Assembly (NCBI RefSeq): GCF_006542275.1
Contig: NZ_CP041217.1
Location: forward strand, 3,023,501 to 3,087,500
DNA: 64,000 nt
Source of the DNA: Saccharibacillus brassicae
GTDB lineage: Bacteria; Bacillota; Bacilli; Paenibacillales; Paenibacillaceae
Direction of reading: 5' to 3'
Positions 52,390 to 62,054 of the stretch are shown piece after piece. The translations under genes were made by a program, and so were the position numbers. A model generated the notes under the pieces. It had not been told where the DNA came from, ran no database searches, and worked only from the letters and a program-made list of their open reading frames with translations. Each line of letters begins with the position of its first letter. The stretch's first letter is position 1.

Positions 52390-52478
52390 AACGATAAAGG
52401 CAAACCTGATCGAAAGACAGGGACGCAAAGCTAAAGGGCCTTACCCCGCAGGGGTTGGCAGCCAGCCACCGAAAGGAG
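52390..52478 (+). ncRNA. c-di-GMP-I riboswitch, second of tandem
   Basis: GGCAAACC, GGGACGCAAAGC, AAGGGCCTTA and GGCAGCCAGCC. The 3' arm ends two bases before AAGGAG, so it probably controls ribosome access. Confidence 0.9.
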
Positions 52479-52486
52479 TTTTATCC

Positions 52487-53305
52487 ATGCGCAAATGGAT
52501 CCTCAAACTTACGCTCGCACTGAGCTTGACTGCCGGCTTGCTGCCGACGGTCGCCGCACCCGCTTCCGCCTCTTCCGTAGAAACTTCGTGGCTCGATACG
52601 TCTTCCCTTCGTCAGGGAACGATCGGCGTCAGCTACAGCACCAACACTTCCAAAAGAGTCAAAGTCATGATCGCCAAATCCAGCACCGTCTATACGTACG
52701 ACCTGAACATGTCCAAGAAATCCGAGAACTTCCCGCTGCAATCCGGCGCAGGTTCGTACGAAGTGACGCTGCTCGAGAACACGAGCGGAACGAGCTACAA
52801 GAAGATCGGATCGACTTCCGTCGAGCTGAGCGCGAACGACCAAACGAACGTTTTCCTCGGTTCCGTGCAGAACGTCAACTGGAAAGACGCCGCCAACGCT
52901 TCCGCCCTGGCTGCCAAACTGACAGCCGGCAAAAAAACGGACAAAGAAAAAGCGCAGGCGATCTACGACTACGTCGTTTCGAACATCAAATACGACACGC
53001 AGCTGGCCGCAGCGGTCGGTAACGTATATATTCCTTCGGCAGACAGCACGCTCGTTTCCAAAAAAGGCATCTGCTACGATTATGCTTCCCTCATGGGCGT
53101 TATGCTGAGAAGTTCCGGCATCCCGACCAAACTGATGATGGGCAGCACGACTTACGTCAAAGAGTATCACGCCTGGAACGAAATCTACCTGGACGGCAAA
53201 TGGGTCATCGTGGACGCAACCGTCGACTCCGCTTACAAACAAGCCGGCAAAACGATTCCGTTCGCCAAAGAAGCCAGCAAATACAGCGCCCAAAAAGTGT
53301 ACTAA
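52487..53305 (+). CDS. Secreted transglutaminase-like protein
   Basis: 272 residues from ATG 52487 behind AAGGAG. Signal peptide 1-28. An N-terminal beta-rich part (30-130) is followed by a transglutaminase-like domain with Cys196 in GICYDYAS, His228 in EYHAWNEI and Asp243 in IVDATVD, all catalytic residues present. Acts outside the cell, as a peptidase or crosslinker of surface protein. Sixty per cent or more identical by eye with the protein at 53594. Expression under two c-di-GMP riboswitches. Confidence 0.92.
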   Translation: MRKWILKLTLALSLTAGLLPTVAAPASASSVETSWLDTSSLRQGTIGVSYSTNTSKRVKVMIAKSSTVYTYDLNMSKKSENFPLQSGAGSYEVTLLENTSGTSYKKIGSTSVELSANDQTNVFLGSVQNVNWKDAANASALAAKLTAGKKTDKEKAQAIYDYVVSNIKYDTQLAAAVGNVYIPSADSTLVSKKGICYDYASLMGVMLRSSGIPTKLMMGSTTYVKEYHAWNEIYLDGKWVIVDATVDSAYKQAGKTIPFAKEASKYSAQKVY

Positions 53306-53350
53306 AAAAGGTCCGTCCTTCCTGTTATAGGAACATACGCACGAATTTTC

Positions 53351-53380
53351 AAAGCCCCGTCCAGGAGACGGGGCTTTTTT
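53351..53380 (+). terminator. Rho-independent terminator
   Basis: AAAGCCCCGTC/GACGGGGC with T6. Confidence 0.93.
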
Positions 53381-53499
53381 GCGTTTACATTTTTTATGCA
53401 AATAGGAGCTGAATCTCATGAAGGGGCTGCCGATTTTGCCGTTGTAAAGAGTAGGGACGCAAGTTGGACGCAAGTTCATCCGAGGTGCCTCCCGCTACC

Positions 53500-53585
53500 C
53501 GAAAAAGGCAAACCCGATTGAAAAACGGGGGCGCAAAGCTATAGGGCCTTACCCGCAGGGGATGGCAGCCAGCTATCGAAAGGAG
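53500..53585 (+). ncRNA. c-di-GMP-I riboswitch before second transglutaminase
   Basis: GGCAAACCC, a GAAA loop, GGGGGCGCAAAGC, ATAGGGCCTTACCC and GGCAGCCAGC. One deviation: G replaces A in the usual GGGACGCAAAG. AAGGAG follows directly. A decayed echo (GGGACGCAAG) lies at 53452. Confidence 0.85.
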
Positions 53586-53593
53586 TCTATTTC

Positions 53594-54415
53594 ATGTATA
53601 AATGGATTTTGAAGAGCGTTCTTGCCCTGACCTTGGCAGCCGGCTTGACGGCAGGCACGGGAGCGACCGCGAACGCGGCGGCGGCGCAGGCCCCATCGTG
53701 GGTCGATGCTTCCTATGCCAAACAGGGAACGGTGGGCGTTCATTACGGCGGCGCAGCCTCCAAACGGCATAAAGTGATGATTGCCAAAGCAGGCACTGTC
53801 TATACGTACGATCTTAGCCAAGCGAAGCGAGCCGAGATTTTTCCGCTGCAATCCGGGAGCGGTTCTTACGAGGTGACGCTGCTTGAACAAATAAGCGGGA
53901 CGAGTTACAAAAAGATCGGCAGCACGTCTGTCCAACTTCAGGCTTCCGGCGCCAACCGGGTCTTTCTCGGCTCGGTGCAAAACGTGAACTGGAAAGAATC
54001 CGCAAGCGCCACGGCGTTGGCCAAAAAGCTGACAGCCGGCAAAAAAACCGACCGTGCCAAAGCGGAAGCCGTGCATCGGTACGTCACGGCGCAGATCCGC
54101 TACGATTTTGCCAAAGCCAAGTCGCTCGGCGGCGCGTATCTGCCTTCGGCGGACGGCACGCTCGCTTCGAAAACAGGCATCTGCTACGATTATTCTTCGC
54201 TTATGGCCGTTATGCTGAGAAGTTCCGGTGTCCCGACCAAGCTCGTCATGGGCAAAACGACTTACGTCAAAGAGTATCATGCGTGGAACGAGATTTACCT
54301 GAACGGCAGATGGGTGACCGTGGACGCCACGGTCGATGCGGCCTACAAGCAGGCCGGACAGAAAGTGTCGTTTGCGAAAGACTCCGGCAAGTACAGCGTG
54401 CAGAAAGTGTATTGA
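53594..54415 (+). CDS. Secreted transglutaminase-like protein, paralogue
   Basis: 273 residues from ATG 53594 behind AAGGAG. Signal peptide 1-29; Cys197 in GICYDYSS, His229 in EYHAWNEI and Asp244 in TVDATVD. It arose with its riboswitch by tandem duplication of the preceding gene. Both should act on the same surface substrates. Confidence 0.92.
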   Translation: MYKWILKSVLALTLAAGLTAGTGATANAAAAQAPSWVDASYAKQGTVGVHYGGAASKRHKVMIAKAGTVYTYDLSQAKRAEIFPLQSGSGSYEVTLLEQISGTSYKKIGSTSVQLQASGANRVFLGSVQNVNWKESASATALAKKLTAGKKTDRAKAEAVHRYVTAQIRYDFAKAKSLGGAYLPSADGTLASKTGICYDYSSLMAVMLRSSGVPTKLVMGKTTYVKEYHAWNEIYLNGRWVTVDATVDAAYKQAGQKVSFAKDSGKYSVQKVY

Positions 54416-54433
54416 TCCCAATATGCGCGAACC

Positions 54434-54465
54434 GGAACTCCGCCTTATAGCGGGGTTCTTTTTTT
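54434..54465 (+). terminator. Rho-independent terminator
   Basis: GGAACTCCGC/GCGGGGTTC, T7. Confidence 0.88.
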
Positions 54466-54570
54466 ATGGAAAAGAAGGCATGGAAAATAGGAAACAACGA
54501 ATCCCGCCCGCGACACGTTCAATGAGAGGAAGCGGGGCAAATCGATCGACCCGCAAGACGAGGAGGCCGC

Positions 54571-55158
54571 ATGAAAACACACTACGCACTTGGACTTATT
54601 TTCCTGTTCATGCTGGCGATCTTTCTGGCGGAATATCCGTTCTCCAAAAAGATCGATACGCAGATTCCGGCAATCTTGTCGGTCGCCGATACGCCGTATC
54701 CGTATGAAAGTTCCGATTCCGGAGCGGCGGCCACGACGTATACGGACACGCCGACCGTGATCCGCGTTCAGGGCGAAGTGTCACATAAACTTTTTCGCCA
54801 ACCGGAATTCAACGTGACCGTGACCGTCGACGGATTCGGCTGGATGACCGACGGTCGTCATTCCAGCCAAATCATCACAAGCGAACGGATCGAGGATATC
54901 AATATGGGGACTTTGCAGCATGCTTATACCCCCGAATATGCCGGCTCGGACTGGACGAAGTATATCAAGACGTCGCTGATCTGGTTCGACGACGATTTTG
55001 AACAGGTGCATCTATCGACTTCGACCCTTGAATGGATGGGCGAGCCGCAGCAGGCAGCGCGGAACCTTGAAGTTACCGGGCAGGCGGTAAACGAAGCGCA
55101 GGCCAAAGAGGTCCGGCGGAAACTCAGCGAAACGTATCCGGATTGGTTCGGCTTTTGA
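54571..55158 (+). CDS. Hypothetical membrane-anchored protein
   Basis: 195 residues from ATG 54571 behind GAGGAGGCC. An N-terminal anchor (YALGLIFLFMLAIFLAEYPF) and a soluble external part with VTVTVDGFGWMTDGRHSSQI and WFDDDFEQVHLSTSTLEWMG. No family recognised. It lies 70 bases before the two-component pair and could be its sensor accessory, but nothing in the sequence shows this. Confidence 0.65.
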   Translation: MKTHYALGLIFLFMLAIFLAEYPFSKKIDTQIPAILSVADTPYPYESSDSGAAATTYTDTPTVIRVQGEVSHKLFRQPEFNVTVTVDGFGWMTDGRHSSQIITSERIEDINMGTLQHAYTPEYAGSDWTKYIKTSLIWFDDDFEQVHLSTSTLEWMGEPQQAARNLEVTGQAVNEAQAKEVRRKLSETYPDWFGF

Positions 55159-55227
55159 ATGAAGGACCTTTCTCCCTGAAGACGCTGAACGTATAATAGG
55201 AAGAAAAAGTACGGGAGGCACGCCATT

Positions 55228-55968
55228 ATGTACCGGATCGCCATTTGCGACGACGAGCTGCCGCGCAGGGAAGACGTGCAGCGGATGCTGCTCGGGCTGT
55301 CCGTGAAGTCGGGCATCGACTTCGAGACCGGCCTGTTCGCTTCGGGCGAAGAACTGCTGAACCATTACGACGAAGGCGGAGAGCCTTTTCATATTCTCGT
55401 GCTCGATATCGAGATGACCGGACTCACGGGCATCGACACGGCGCGGAAGCTGCGGGAGAAGCGGCGGCTGAGCGAACAGATTATCTTCCTGACGAGCTAC
55501 GCCGAATATATGCTGGAGAGCTTCGACGTGATGACGTTCCAGTATTTGCTGAAGCCGGTCGATCCCGCCGTTTTCGAAGAGAAGATGCTCAAGCTGTGCC
55601 GTTATTTTGAAGAAAAAGAAAGCGAGATCCTGATCGTCAAGTCGGCGGACGGCGATCTGGTGCTGCATCACGACGAGATCATCTCGATCGAAGCTGCCAA
55701 CGGCCTGACTGTCAAAAACAAGCTGAAGATTACGACGACCCGCGGCGTCCACGACGGCCGGGGAATGATCTCAAGTTACGCCGAAGCGTTGAAAGATGGA
55801 CGGTTTCTGCAAATCCACCGTTCGATCCTGATCAACCTGTCGCATGTGCACAAATTTTCCGGCAGCCGCGTCGTGATGTCCAATGCGGCGGAACTGCCGA
55901 TCGGGCGCTCCAAAGTCAAAGAAGTCAAAGACGCCTGCACCCGGTTCATGGTTGCGAGGACGGAATGA
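55228..55968 (+). CDS. LytTR-family response regulator
   Basis: 246 residues from ATG 55228 behind GGGAGG. Receiver domain 1-120 with the acidic pocket (CDDE), phosphorylated Asp60 in LVLDIEM, and Lys in YLLKPVD; LytTR DNA-binding domain about 140-240 (ISIEAANGLTVKN, FLQIHRSILINLSHV). AgrA/VirR type. The stop overlaps the next start by four bases, so regulator and kinase are coupled, in reverse order to the agr operon. Confidence 0.92.
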   Translation: MYRIAICDDELPRREDVQRMLLGLSVKSGIDFETGLFASGEELLNHYDEGGEPFHILVLDIEMTGLTGIDTARKLREKRRLSEQIIFLTSYAEYMLESFDVMTFQYLLKPVDPAVFEEKMLKLCRYFEEKESEILIVKSADGDLVLHHDEIISIEAANGLTVKNKLKITTTRGVHDGRGMISSYAEALKDGRFLQIHRSILINLSHVHKFSGSRVVMSNAAELPIGRSKVKEVKDACTRFMVARTE

Positions 55969-57263
55969 TGGGAGATCTGCCGCTTCTGATTATTCTGAAT
56001 ATCGGGACCTCGCTGGTCATGGCCGTTCAAGTAAATTTTTATTTCAATTCCGTGTTCGACAGGGAACGCAGCAAACGCAGCAAAAAATATTGGACCGCCG
56101 CTTTTTTACCGTTGATCTTCGTGTATCTGTCCGTTGCGCTGCCCGATCTGCTGTCGTCTTTTTTTGCGGTGGCGGTTATTTTTATGTTTGCGCAGGGCTA
56201 TGACGTTTCGCAGAAGCTCAAATTGATGTTCGCGATCTTGTATGCGGTGCTGCTGACGTTGATCAACCTGATCTTGATCTACCTGATCCATCCGTCGCTT
56301 GCGCCGTTCGGGCTAAGGACGCCTTCGAACGAGATTCCGAGTACCCTTTCGCTCGCCGTCACGATGCTGATCGGCTGCACGATTATGTTCGCGGTCATTC
56401 AAGTGATTCGCCTCGTGGTGAAAAAACGCCGTTTTCCGCTGGAGCCGCGGTATACGCTGCTGTTTCTGTGCGTTCCGCTGATCAGCATCTATCTGGTGAA
56501 CGTCTTTACGCTGTACAGCGTAAAAAACATTCATTATTTTCTGTCCATCTTCGGCTTTATCGTGCTTAACATTCTCGTCGTCTATATGCTCGATACGGTC
56601 ATCGCCCGGTTCCGGCTGACGCTGCAGAACGAACGGCTGCAGAGCCAGATGGATTATCAGGACGCCAACTACGAGAAAACGGTGCACAGCTTCAAAGAGA
56701 TCAAGCGGATCATCCACGATACGAACAAGCAGCTGCTCGTCGTGGCCGAATATATCGAGCGGGGCCGCGGGGACGAAGCGCGCGAGCATATCCGGGCGAC
56801 GCTGAGCGAGATCGACAACGCCTACCGGCGGGTCAATACCGGCAACCTGGTCGTCGACGCGCTCGTCACGAACGCGCTGAACGTCGGCCAGGCCAACGGT
56901 ATCCGCATCGATACGGAACTGGGCCTGCGCGAGCCGGAGCTGCCGATCGAACGCTACGACCTGTGCGTCGTGCTCGGCAACATGCTCGACAACGCCGTCG
57001 AAGCGTCGAAGCGGATCAAGCTCGCCGAAGACCGGCATATCCGCGTCCATATCCGTTCGAGCGAAGCGGCGCTGTTCATTCGCGTGCGCAACCGGACCGA
57101 GCGGGAAGTGACCGACCTGCGCAGCCGCAAAGCCGATCCGGACGACCACGGGTTCGGACTGACCAATATTGAGCGGATCTGCACCAAATACGGCGGCCAT
57201 ATGGCGATCGAGACGGAGCATCGGACGTTCGACAATATGGTCGTGCTGCCTTTTTCCACCTGA
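55965..57263 (+). CDS. GHKL-family sensor histidine kinase
   Basis: 432 residues. Six membrane segments (about 5-210), a dimerisation helix with His251 in RIIHDTNKQLL, N-box NMLDNAVEAS (338-347), and a G-box GFGLTNI near 398. This is the AgrC type of kinase that phosphorylates LytTR regulators. No agrB or agrD-like gene is visible nearby, so the signal is unknown. Confidence 0.92.
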   Translation: MMGDLPLLIILNIGTSLVMAVQVNFYFNSVFDRERSKRSKKYWTAAFLPLIFVYLSVALPDLLSSFFAVAVIFMFAQGYDVSQKLKLMFAILYAVLLTLINLILIYLIHPSLAPFGLRTPSNEIPSTLSLAVTMLIGCTIMFAVIQVIRLVVKKRRFPLEPRYTLLFLCVPLISIYLVNVFTLYSVKNIHYFLSIFGFIVLNILVVYMLDTVIARFRLTLQNERLQSQMDYQDANYEKTVHSFKEIKRIIHDTNKQLLVVAEYIERGRGDEAREHIRATLSEIDNAYRRVNTGNLVVDALVTNALNVGQANGIRIDTELGLREPELPIERYDLCVVLGNMLDNAVEASKRIKLAEDRHIRVHIRSSEAALFIRVRNRTEREVTDLRSRKADPDDHGFGLTNIERICTKYGGHMAIETEHRTFDNMVVLPFST

Positions 57264-57273
57264 GTGTTCGAAC

Positions 57274-57311
57274 AGGTTCCCCGGCGAATATGCCGTTCGG
57301 GAGCCTTTTTT
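57274..57311 (+). terminator. Rho-independent terminator
   Basis: AGGTTCCC/GGGAGCCT outer arms, inner CGGC/GCCG, T6. Confidence 0.85.
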
Positions 57312-57412
57312 GACGTTTCGGCATTTTTTTGCGCCCAACGGGGACGGTCCGGTTATGCTGGGTCCATAGGCAAGGACAACCCGAATACATAGAGAAAGAA
57401 GGCGAAATTATT

Positions 57413-59551
57413 ATGAAAAGAATCAAGCGTCCGATGGATAAATGGAAAAAAAGCGGAGCAGCGGCAATGGCGGCTCTGCTGCTGGCGATGCCGGTAGCGC
57501 AGGCACAGACTTTCGCGCAGGGCGCGGACGCTTCGAGTCCGGCGGCTGCTCAATCGGCGTCGAAAGCGACCGTCACGAAAAACGCACAGGCCAAAGCGGA
57601 AGCGATGACCAAAACGCTGATGGAGGCGTACGGCGTGACCGGCGCCCAGTACGCGATTCGCGATGGCGGCAAAGTCGTCCTGTCCGGAGGCGCGACGCTC
57701 GACGACGCGGGCAGCAAGCAGAACATTTCCGCCAGCCGCATGTTCGGGATCGGCTCGGTCAGTAAGATGTACGTAACGGCTGCCGCGATGATGCTCGTCG
57801 ACGACGGCAAAGTGGACATCGACCGTCCGCTGACCGACTACGTGCCCGAGTTCAAAATGGCGGACGAACGCTACAAGCAGATTACCGTTCGCATGCTGAT
57901 GAACCATTCGTCCGGCCTGTACGGATCGCATTACAAAAATACGATTCTGATGAACGACAACGATACGCAGAACTACGATTCCCTGCTCTCGAACCTGAGC
58001 GTGCAGCGTCTCAAGTCCGATCCGGGCGAATACTCCGTGTATGCCAACGACGGCTTCCAACTGCTGGAACTGCTCGTGGAGCGGGTGAGCGGCATGAGCT
58101 ACAGCGCGTTCATCAAGCAGCGCATCAGCGATCCGCTGAACCTGACCGGCACGAAGACGCCGATGGACGAGTTCGACCGCACGCAGCTTGAGCCGATCCG
58201 GCTGCCGGGCATCCCGAACGCGCTGCCGCCGGAAAACGCGAACATTCTCGGCACCGGAGGCGTCTACGCCACGGCGGAAGAGCTGACACGGTTCTCCGAC
58301 GTGCTGACCGGAGAAGCTCCGCAGCTGCTGTCCGGGAAGTCGGTCGAAGCGATGCTTCAGCCGGAATACCGCAACGGCGTCTGGGTCAAAGATACGAAAA
58401 ACGCGTTCGGTTACGGCCTCGGCTGGGATTCGGTCGATCTCGAACCGTTCGGCGATTACGGCATCCGCGCAGCTACCAAAGGCGGAGACACGATCATGTA
58501 CCATTCCGCCCTGGTCTCGCTGCCCGATTCCGACGTTTCGATCGCGTTCCTGACGTCCGGCGGTTCGTCGGTGTTCAACACGACGGCGGCAAGCAGCATC
58601 CTGCTGGAGTATCTGGCGGAGAACGGCGAGATTCCGAAGGTACTGCCGGAGCCGACGTTCGCCAAGCCGGTCAAACAGGCGCTTCCGGCCGAACTCGAGA
58701 AATATGCCGGCTTGTACGGAACGGTCGGCGAGACGCGCCAGATTGCTTTTAAAAACGGCGAACTTGCCATGCCGGCGCTGATGAGCGACATGATTCCGGC
58801 GCAGGCTTACGTCTACACCGGAAACGGAGCGTTTACGAGCGAAGACGGACGGACCGAACTCAGCTTCGACGAGCAGACCAACGGCCACACGTATATTCGT
58901 ATCAGCAGCCAGATCGAGCTTCCGGGCATCGGCAGCACGCGGATGGCGTTCTACGAAGCGCAGAAGCTTGAAGCCAACAAGGTCGATCCGGCGGCGAAGG
59001 CCGCCTGGCAGAAGCGCGACGGCAAATCGTATTACGCGGTGGACGAGAAAATCAATTCCCTGTTCTATATCGCTCCTTCGATCCTGACGAAGAAAATTGC
59101 GCTGGACCCGAGCGGCGGCTACGCCAACGGAACCCGGATCACCGACGCGGACCACGCCGTCAACGCGGCCGAGATTCCGGTCATGAACGGCCGCGATACG
59201 TTCGATCTGGACTTCTCGCGCCAGGGCGGCGTCGAGTACCTCAAAGCCGACGGCCGCACGTACGTGAGCGAAGACGCGATCGGTCCGATCTATGCCGGCG
59301 CTTCCTCGGTCGTGACCATTCCGGCAGCCGGCAGCGTACGCTGGTTCGACGTTCCGGCAAGCGCGGCAGGCAAGACGCTGACGGCGGAATTCCCGCAGGG
59401 CGCGGGCTTCGCGGTGTATGACAAAGACGGCATGCCGGTCGCCCTCTCGGCCGCTACCGGCGCCAAGACGGCAGTGCTGCCGGAAGGCGGAACGGTCTTG
59501 TTCGGCGGCAAAGCCGGAGACGTGTTGAAAGTGACGCTGACCCACAAATAA
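57413..59551 (+). CDS. Secreted serine hydrolase (class C beta-lactamase family)
   Basis: 712 residues from ATG 57413; AGAAAGAAGG precedes it. Signal peptide 1-32. Beta-lactamase/penicillin-binding fold at about 60-420 with SVSK (115-118), YAN (210-212) and a KGGD motif near 362 as third element. The C-terminal 290 residues form extra beta-rich domains seen in esterase/D-aminopeptidase relatives (ELEKYAGLYGTVGETRQIAF). Most such proteins are esterases or peptidases rather than antibiotic-hydrolysing enzymes. Confidence 0.88.
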   Translation: MKRIKRPMDKWKKSGAAAMAALLLAMPVAQAQTFAQGADASSPAAAQSASKATVTKNAQAKAEAMTKTLMEAYGVTGAQYAIRDGGKVVLSGGATLDDAGSKQNISASRMFGIGSVSKMYVTAAAMMLVDDGKVDIDRPLTDYVPEFKMADERYKQITVRMLMNHSSGLYGSHYKNTILMNDNDTQNYDSLLSNLSVQRLKSDPGEYSVYANDGFQLLELLVERVSGMSYSAFIKQRISDPLNLTGTKTPMDEFDRTQLEPIRLPGIPNALPPENANILGTGGVYATAEELTRFSDVLTGEAPQLLSGKSVEAMLQPEYRNGVWVKDTKNAFGYGLGWDSVDLEPFGDYGIRAATKGGDTIMYHSALVSLPDSDVSIAFLTSGGSSVFNTTAASSILLEYLAENGEIPKVLPEPTFAKPVKQALPAELEKYAGLYGTVGETRQIAFKNGELAMPALMSDMIPAQAYVYTGNGAFTSEDGRTELSFDEQTNGHTYIRISSQIELPGIGSTRMAFYEAQKLEANKVDPAAKAAWQKRDGKSYYAVDEKINSLFYIAPSILTKKIALDPSGGYANGTRITDADHAVNAAEIPVMNGRDTFDLDFSRQGGVEYLKADGRTYVSEDAIGPIYAGASSVVTIPAAGSVRWFDVPASAAGKTLTAEFPQGAGFAVYDKDGMPVALSAATGAKTAVLPEGGTVLFGGKAGDVLKVTLTHK

Positions 59552-59593
59552 GCCAGGTATTAGACAAGAAATCGCTGCGGCGATCGTAAGCGG

Positions 59594-59630
59594 AAATCCG
59601 GTTCTCCTTCGGGGGGAGCCGGATTTTTTT
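59594..59630 (+). terminator. Rho-independent terminator
   Basis: AAATCCGGTTCTCC/GGAGCCGGATTT, T7. Confidence 0.93.
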
Positions 59631-59801
59631 GCCTGAAAAACACGAAAATTGTCTGTTTAAATTGAATTTCAAAAAATAATATCATGCACTATACATATTG
59701 GGGCCGTAAATGTCGAAAAATAGATGCGGGCCTATGTGACTAGCGACTCATTTTTTCAAGACGTAAGCCCCGCACTTTGACTAGAGGAGCCTACAACCGA
59801 C

Positions 59802-61853
59802 ATGAAATTATTACGAAGCCTCACCGAGAGCTTGTTTTTACGGATTTTGTCTATTGCGGCTTTGTGTATCGTGTTATCCATGATCATCTCGACCGTGGCG
59901 ATCGGGTATATGACGTCCCGTTCGTACGAGACCATGAATACCGATTCCCTGACGCGGGTCGCCGACGAGAAAGTAACCGAACTCCAGATGATGATTACGG
60001 CCCAGCAGGACATGGCCAATTCGATTTCCACCGAAGTGTTCAACGTCGACTATTTCAAAAAGTTGATCGCGACCGGGGTGACGGACGCGGCGGCTTTTGC
60101 CCGCATCCAAAGCAATCTCGACGCAAAATTGAACAATTCGAACGGCTTGTACGAAAATATCTTCTTCACGTACCAGGACAAATTGTACCTGGACGGCCTG
60201 TCCGGCAAATCGCAGGGCACGGACATGCTGTCGACGTCGCCCTGGTACAAGCCGGCCCGCGACAGCGGCAGCCCGCTCGTCGGGGACCTGCAAACTTCCC
60301 CGGTCTCCGGCCTGCCGGCGATCGTGATCGCGTCCCCGGTCAAAGATCCCGCCAGCGGGGATCTGCTCAGCGTGTTCGCGCTGCCGATCAACATCAACGT
60401 GCTGCTCGGTAAAATTACGGAAAAAGCGGACAGCGAAGTGATCTCGACCGTCGTGACCGACGAAAAAGGTATCGTAATCGCTTCGAACGATGCGGAGCAG
60501 GTGCTCAAGACGGACTTTACCCAACTCGGCAACGAAGAAGGCATGCAGCAGATCGCCGCAGCCGGAACCGGTACGGGCTACATTACGATCGACGGCGTGC
60601 GCTACCTCGCTTCTTTCATCAAAGACGACGTGCTCAAGATGAACGTCGTGACGTTCCTGCCGGTCAGCAGCTACATGAACAATCTGTACGGCATGCTGAC
60701 GACGATGGTCGCCATTACGCTCGCCGCGCTGCTGATCGCCCTGACCGTGCTGTTCCTCGTCGTGCGCAGCATCGTTCGCCCGATTCGCGTGGCGTCCGAG
60801 CAGTTGGAGATTATGGCCCAGGGCGATTTCTCCGGCGAAATGCCGGCCAAATACGCGAACAGCGTCGGCGAGACGGGCGTGCTGATTCGGTCCATGAACA
60901 AAATGCACGAAAACACGAAGCAGGTCATTCAATCGGTCAACGACGAATCCGGTTACCTCAAAGAGTCGTCCAACACCGCGAGCGTCATGTTTGCCGATAT
61001 GGACCGGGAACTTCAGGACGTATCGGGCACGACGCAGAGCATGTCCGCGGGCATGGAAGCGACGGCGGCCGCGGCGCAGCAGATCAATGCGTCCACGGAC
61101 GAATTCGAGAAAGCGATCGGCTCGATCTCCAAGGGAGCGCAGGAAGGCGCGCAGGAAGCGGCTGTCATCAGCACGCGCGCGAAAGAGTTGAAAACGGCGC
61201 TCGAACTGTCGATCGCGCAGACGACGAGCGCTTACGAAGAAGTGAAATCCGGTCTGGAAGAAGCTCTGGAAAAATCGAAATCGGTCGATGCGATCAAAGC
61301 GCTGAGCGAAGCGATTTTGCAAATTACCCAACAGACGAACCTGCTCGCGCTCAACGCTTCGATCGAAGCCGCAAGAGCCGGCGAAGCCGGCCTAGGATTC
61401 GCCGTCGTGGCGGACGAAATTCGCAAGCTGGCCGACGCTTCCAAAAATACGGTCGGACAAATCCAGATCATTACCGGCGAAGTGACCGATTCGGTCGGCA
61501 ATTTGCAGCATTTCACGCAGCATCTCGTCGAAATCCTGACCGGGACGATCGCCAACGATTACGCGATGATGACCCGCACGAGCGAATCGTACCTGAACGA
61601 CGCGAACTATATGGACCGGATGGTGTCCGACTTCAGCTCGACCAGCGAGCAGTTGAGCGCGTCCGTGCAAAGCCTGGCGCAGGCGATCAACGAAATTTCG
61701 GGCTCCAACAACGAATCGGCGGAAAGTACGGAAGAGATCGCGAGCAAAACGGCCAGCGTCGTCGACAAAGCGAACGGCATCGCCGGAGAAGCGCAGAAAA
61801 CGAACGAAAGCGCGGAACGTCTCAACCAAATGATCGGCCAGTTCAAAGTCTAA
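59802..61853 (+). CDS. Methyl-accepting chemotaxis protein
   Basis: 683 residues from ATG 59802 behind AGAGGAG. Membrane segment 1 (about 12-36), a double-Cache-like sensor (about 40-300), segment 2 ([20 protein letters not shown], about 303-325), HAMP (about 326-380) and the signalling rod with the hairpin tip [20 protein letters not shown] and [14 protein letters not shown]. Receptor for an unknown small ligand, working through CheA/CheW. Monocistronic. Confidence 0.95.
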   Translation: MKLLRSLTESLFLRILSIAALCIVLSMIISTVAIGYMTSRSYETMNTDSLTRVADEKVTELQMMITAQQDMANSISTEVFNVDYFKKLIATGVTDAAAFARIQSNLDAKLNNSNGLYENIFFTYQDKLYLDGLSGKSQGTDMLSTSPWYKPARDSGSPLVGDLQTSPVSGLPAIVIASPVKDPASGDLLSVFALPININVLLGKITEKADSEVISTVVTDEKGIVIASNDAEQVLKTDFTQLGNEEGMQQIAAAGTGTGYITIDGVRYLASFIKDDVLKMNVVTFLPVSSYMNNLYGMLTTMVAITLAALLIALTVLFLVVRSIVRPIRVASEQLEIMAQGDFSGEMPAKYANSVGETGVLIRSMNKMHENTKQVIQSVNDESGYLKESSNTASVMFADMDRELQDVSGTTQSMSAGMEATAAAAQQINASTDEFEKAIGSISKGAQEGAQEAAVISTRAKELKTALELSIAQTTSAYEEVKSGLEEALEKSKSVDAIKALSEAILQITQQTNLLALNASIEAARAGEAGLGFAVVADEIRKLADASKNTVGQIQIITGEVTDSVGNLQHFTQHLVEILTGTIANDYAMMTRTSESYLNDANYMDRMVSDFSSTSEQLSASVQSLAQAINEISGSNNESAESTEEIASKTASVVDKANGIAGEAQKTNESAERLNQMIGQFKV

Positions 61854-61880
61854 ACGCGCACGAACCCGCAACCGAAAAAG

Positions 61881-61917
61881 AAAAGGGCCGCTCCGGCAAG
61901 TCGGAATGGTCCTTTTT
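61881..61917 (+). terminator. Rho-independent terminator
   Basis: AAAAGGGCCGCTCCG/CGGAATGGTCCTTTTT with two mismatches. Confidence 0.8.
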
Positions 61918-62054
61918 CATGCGCCGATCAAAAAGAAAGCCCGAGGTTCCGCGTTCCGGTCAAACGGTGGTATAATGGACGAATCGAAAATTCAGGCAAG
62001 CCCGTGATCGGCGCACGCACGCAAACGGTCGGACAGGGGAGTCAGGGGAGTGAA

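Noticed and set aside
57413-59551. True beta-lactamase
   Set aside because: The length, C-terminal domains and motif context fit esterase/peptidase relatives; resistance cannot be inferred.
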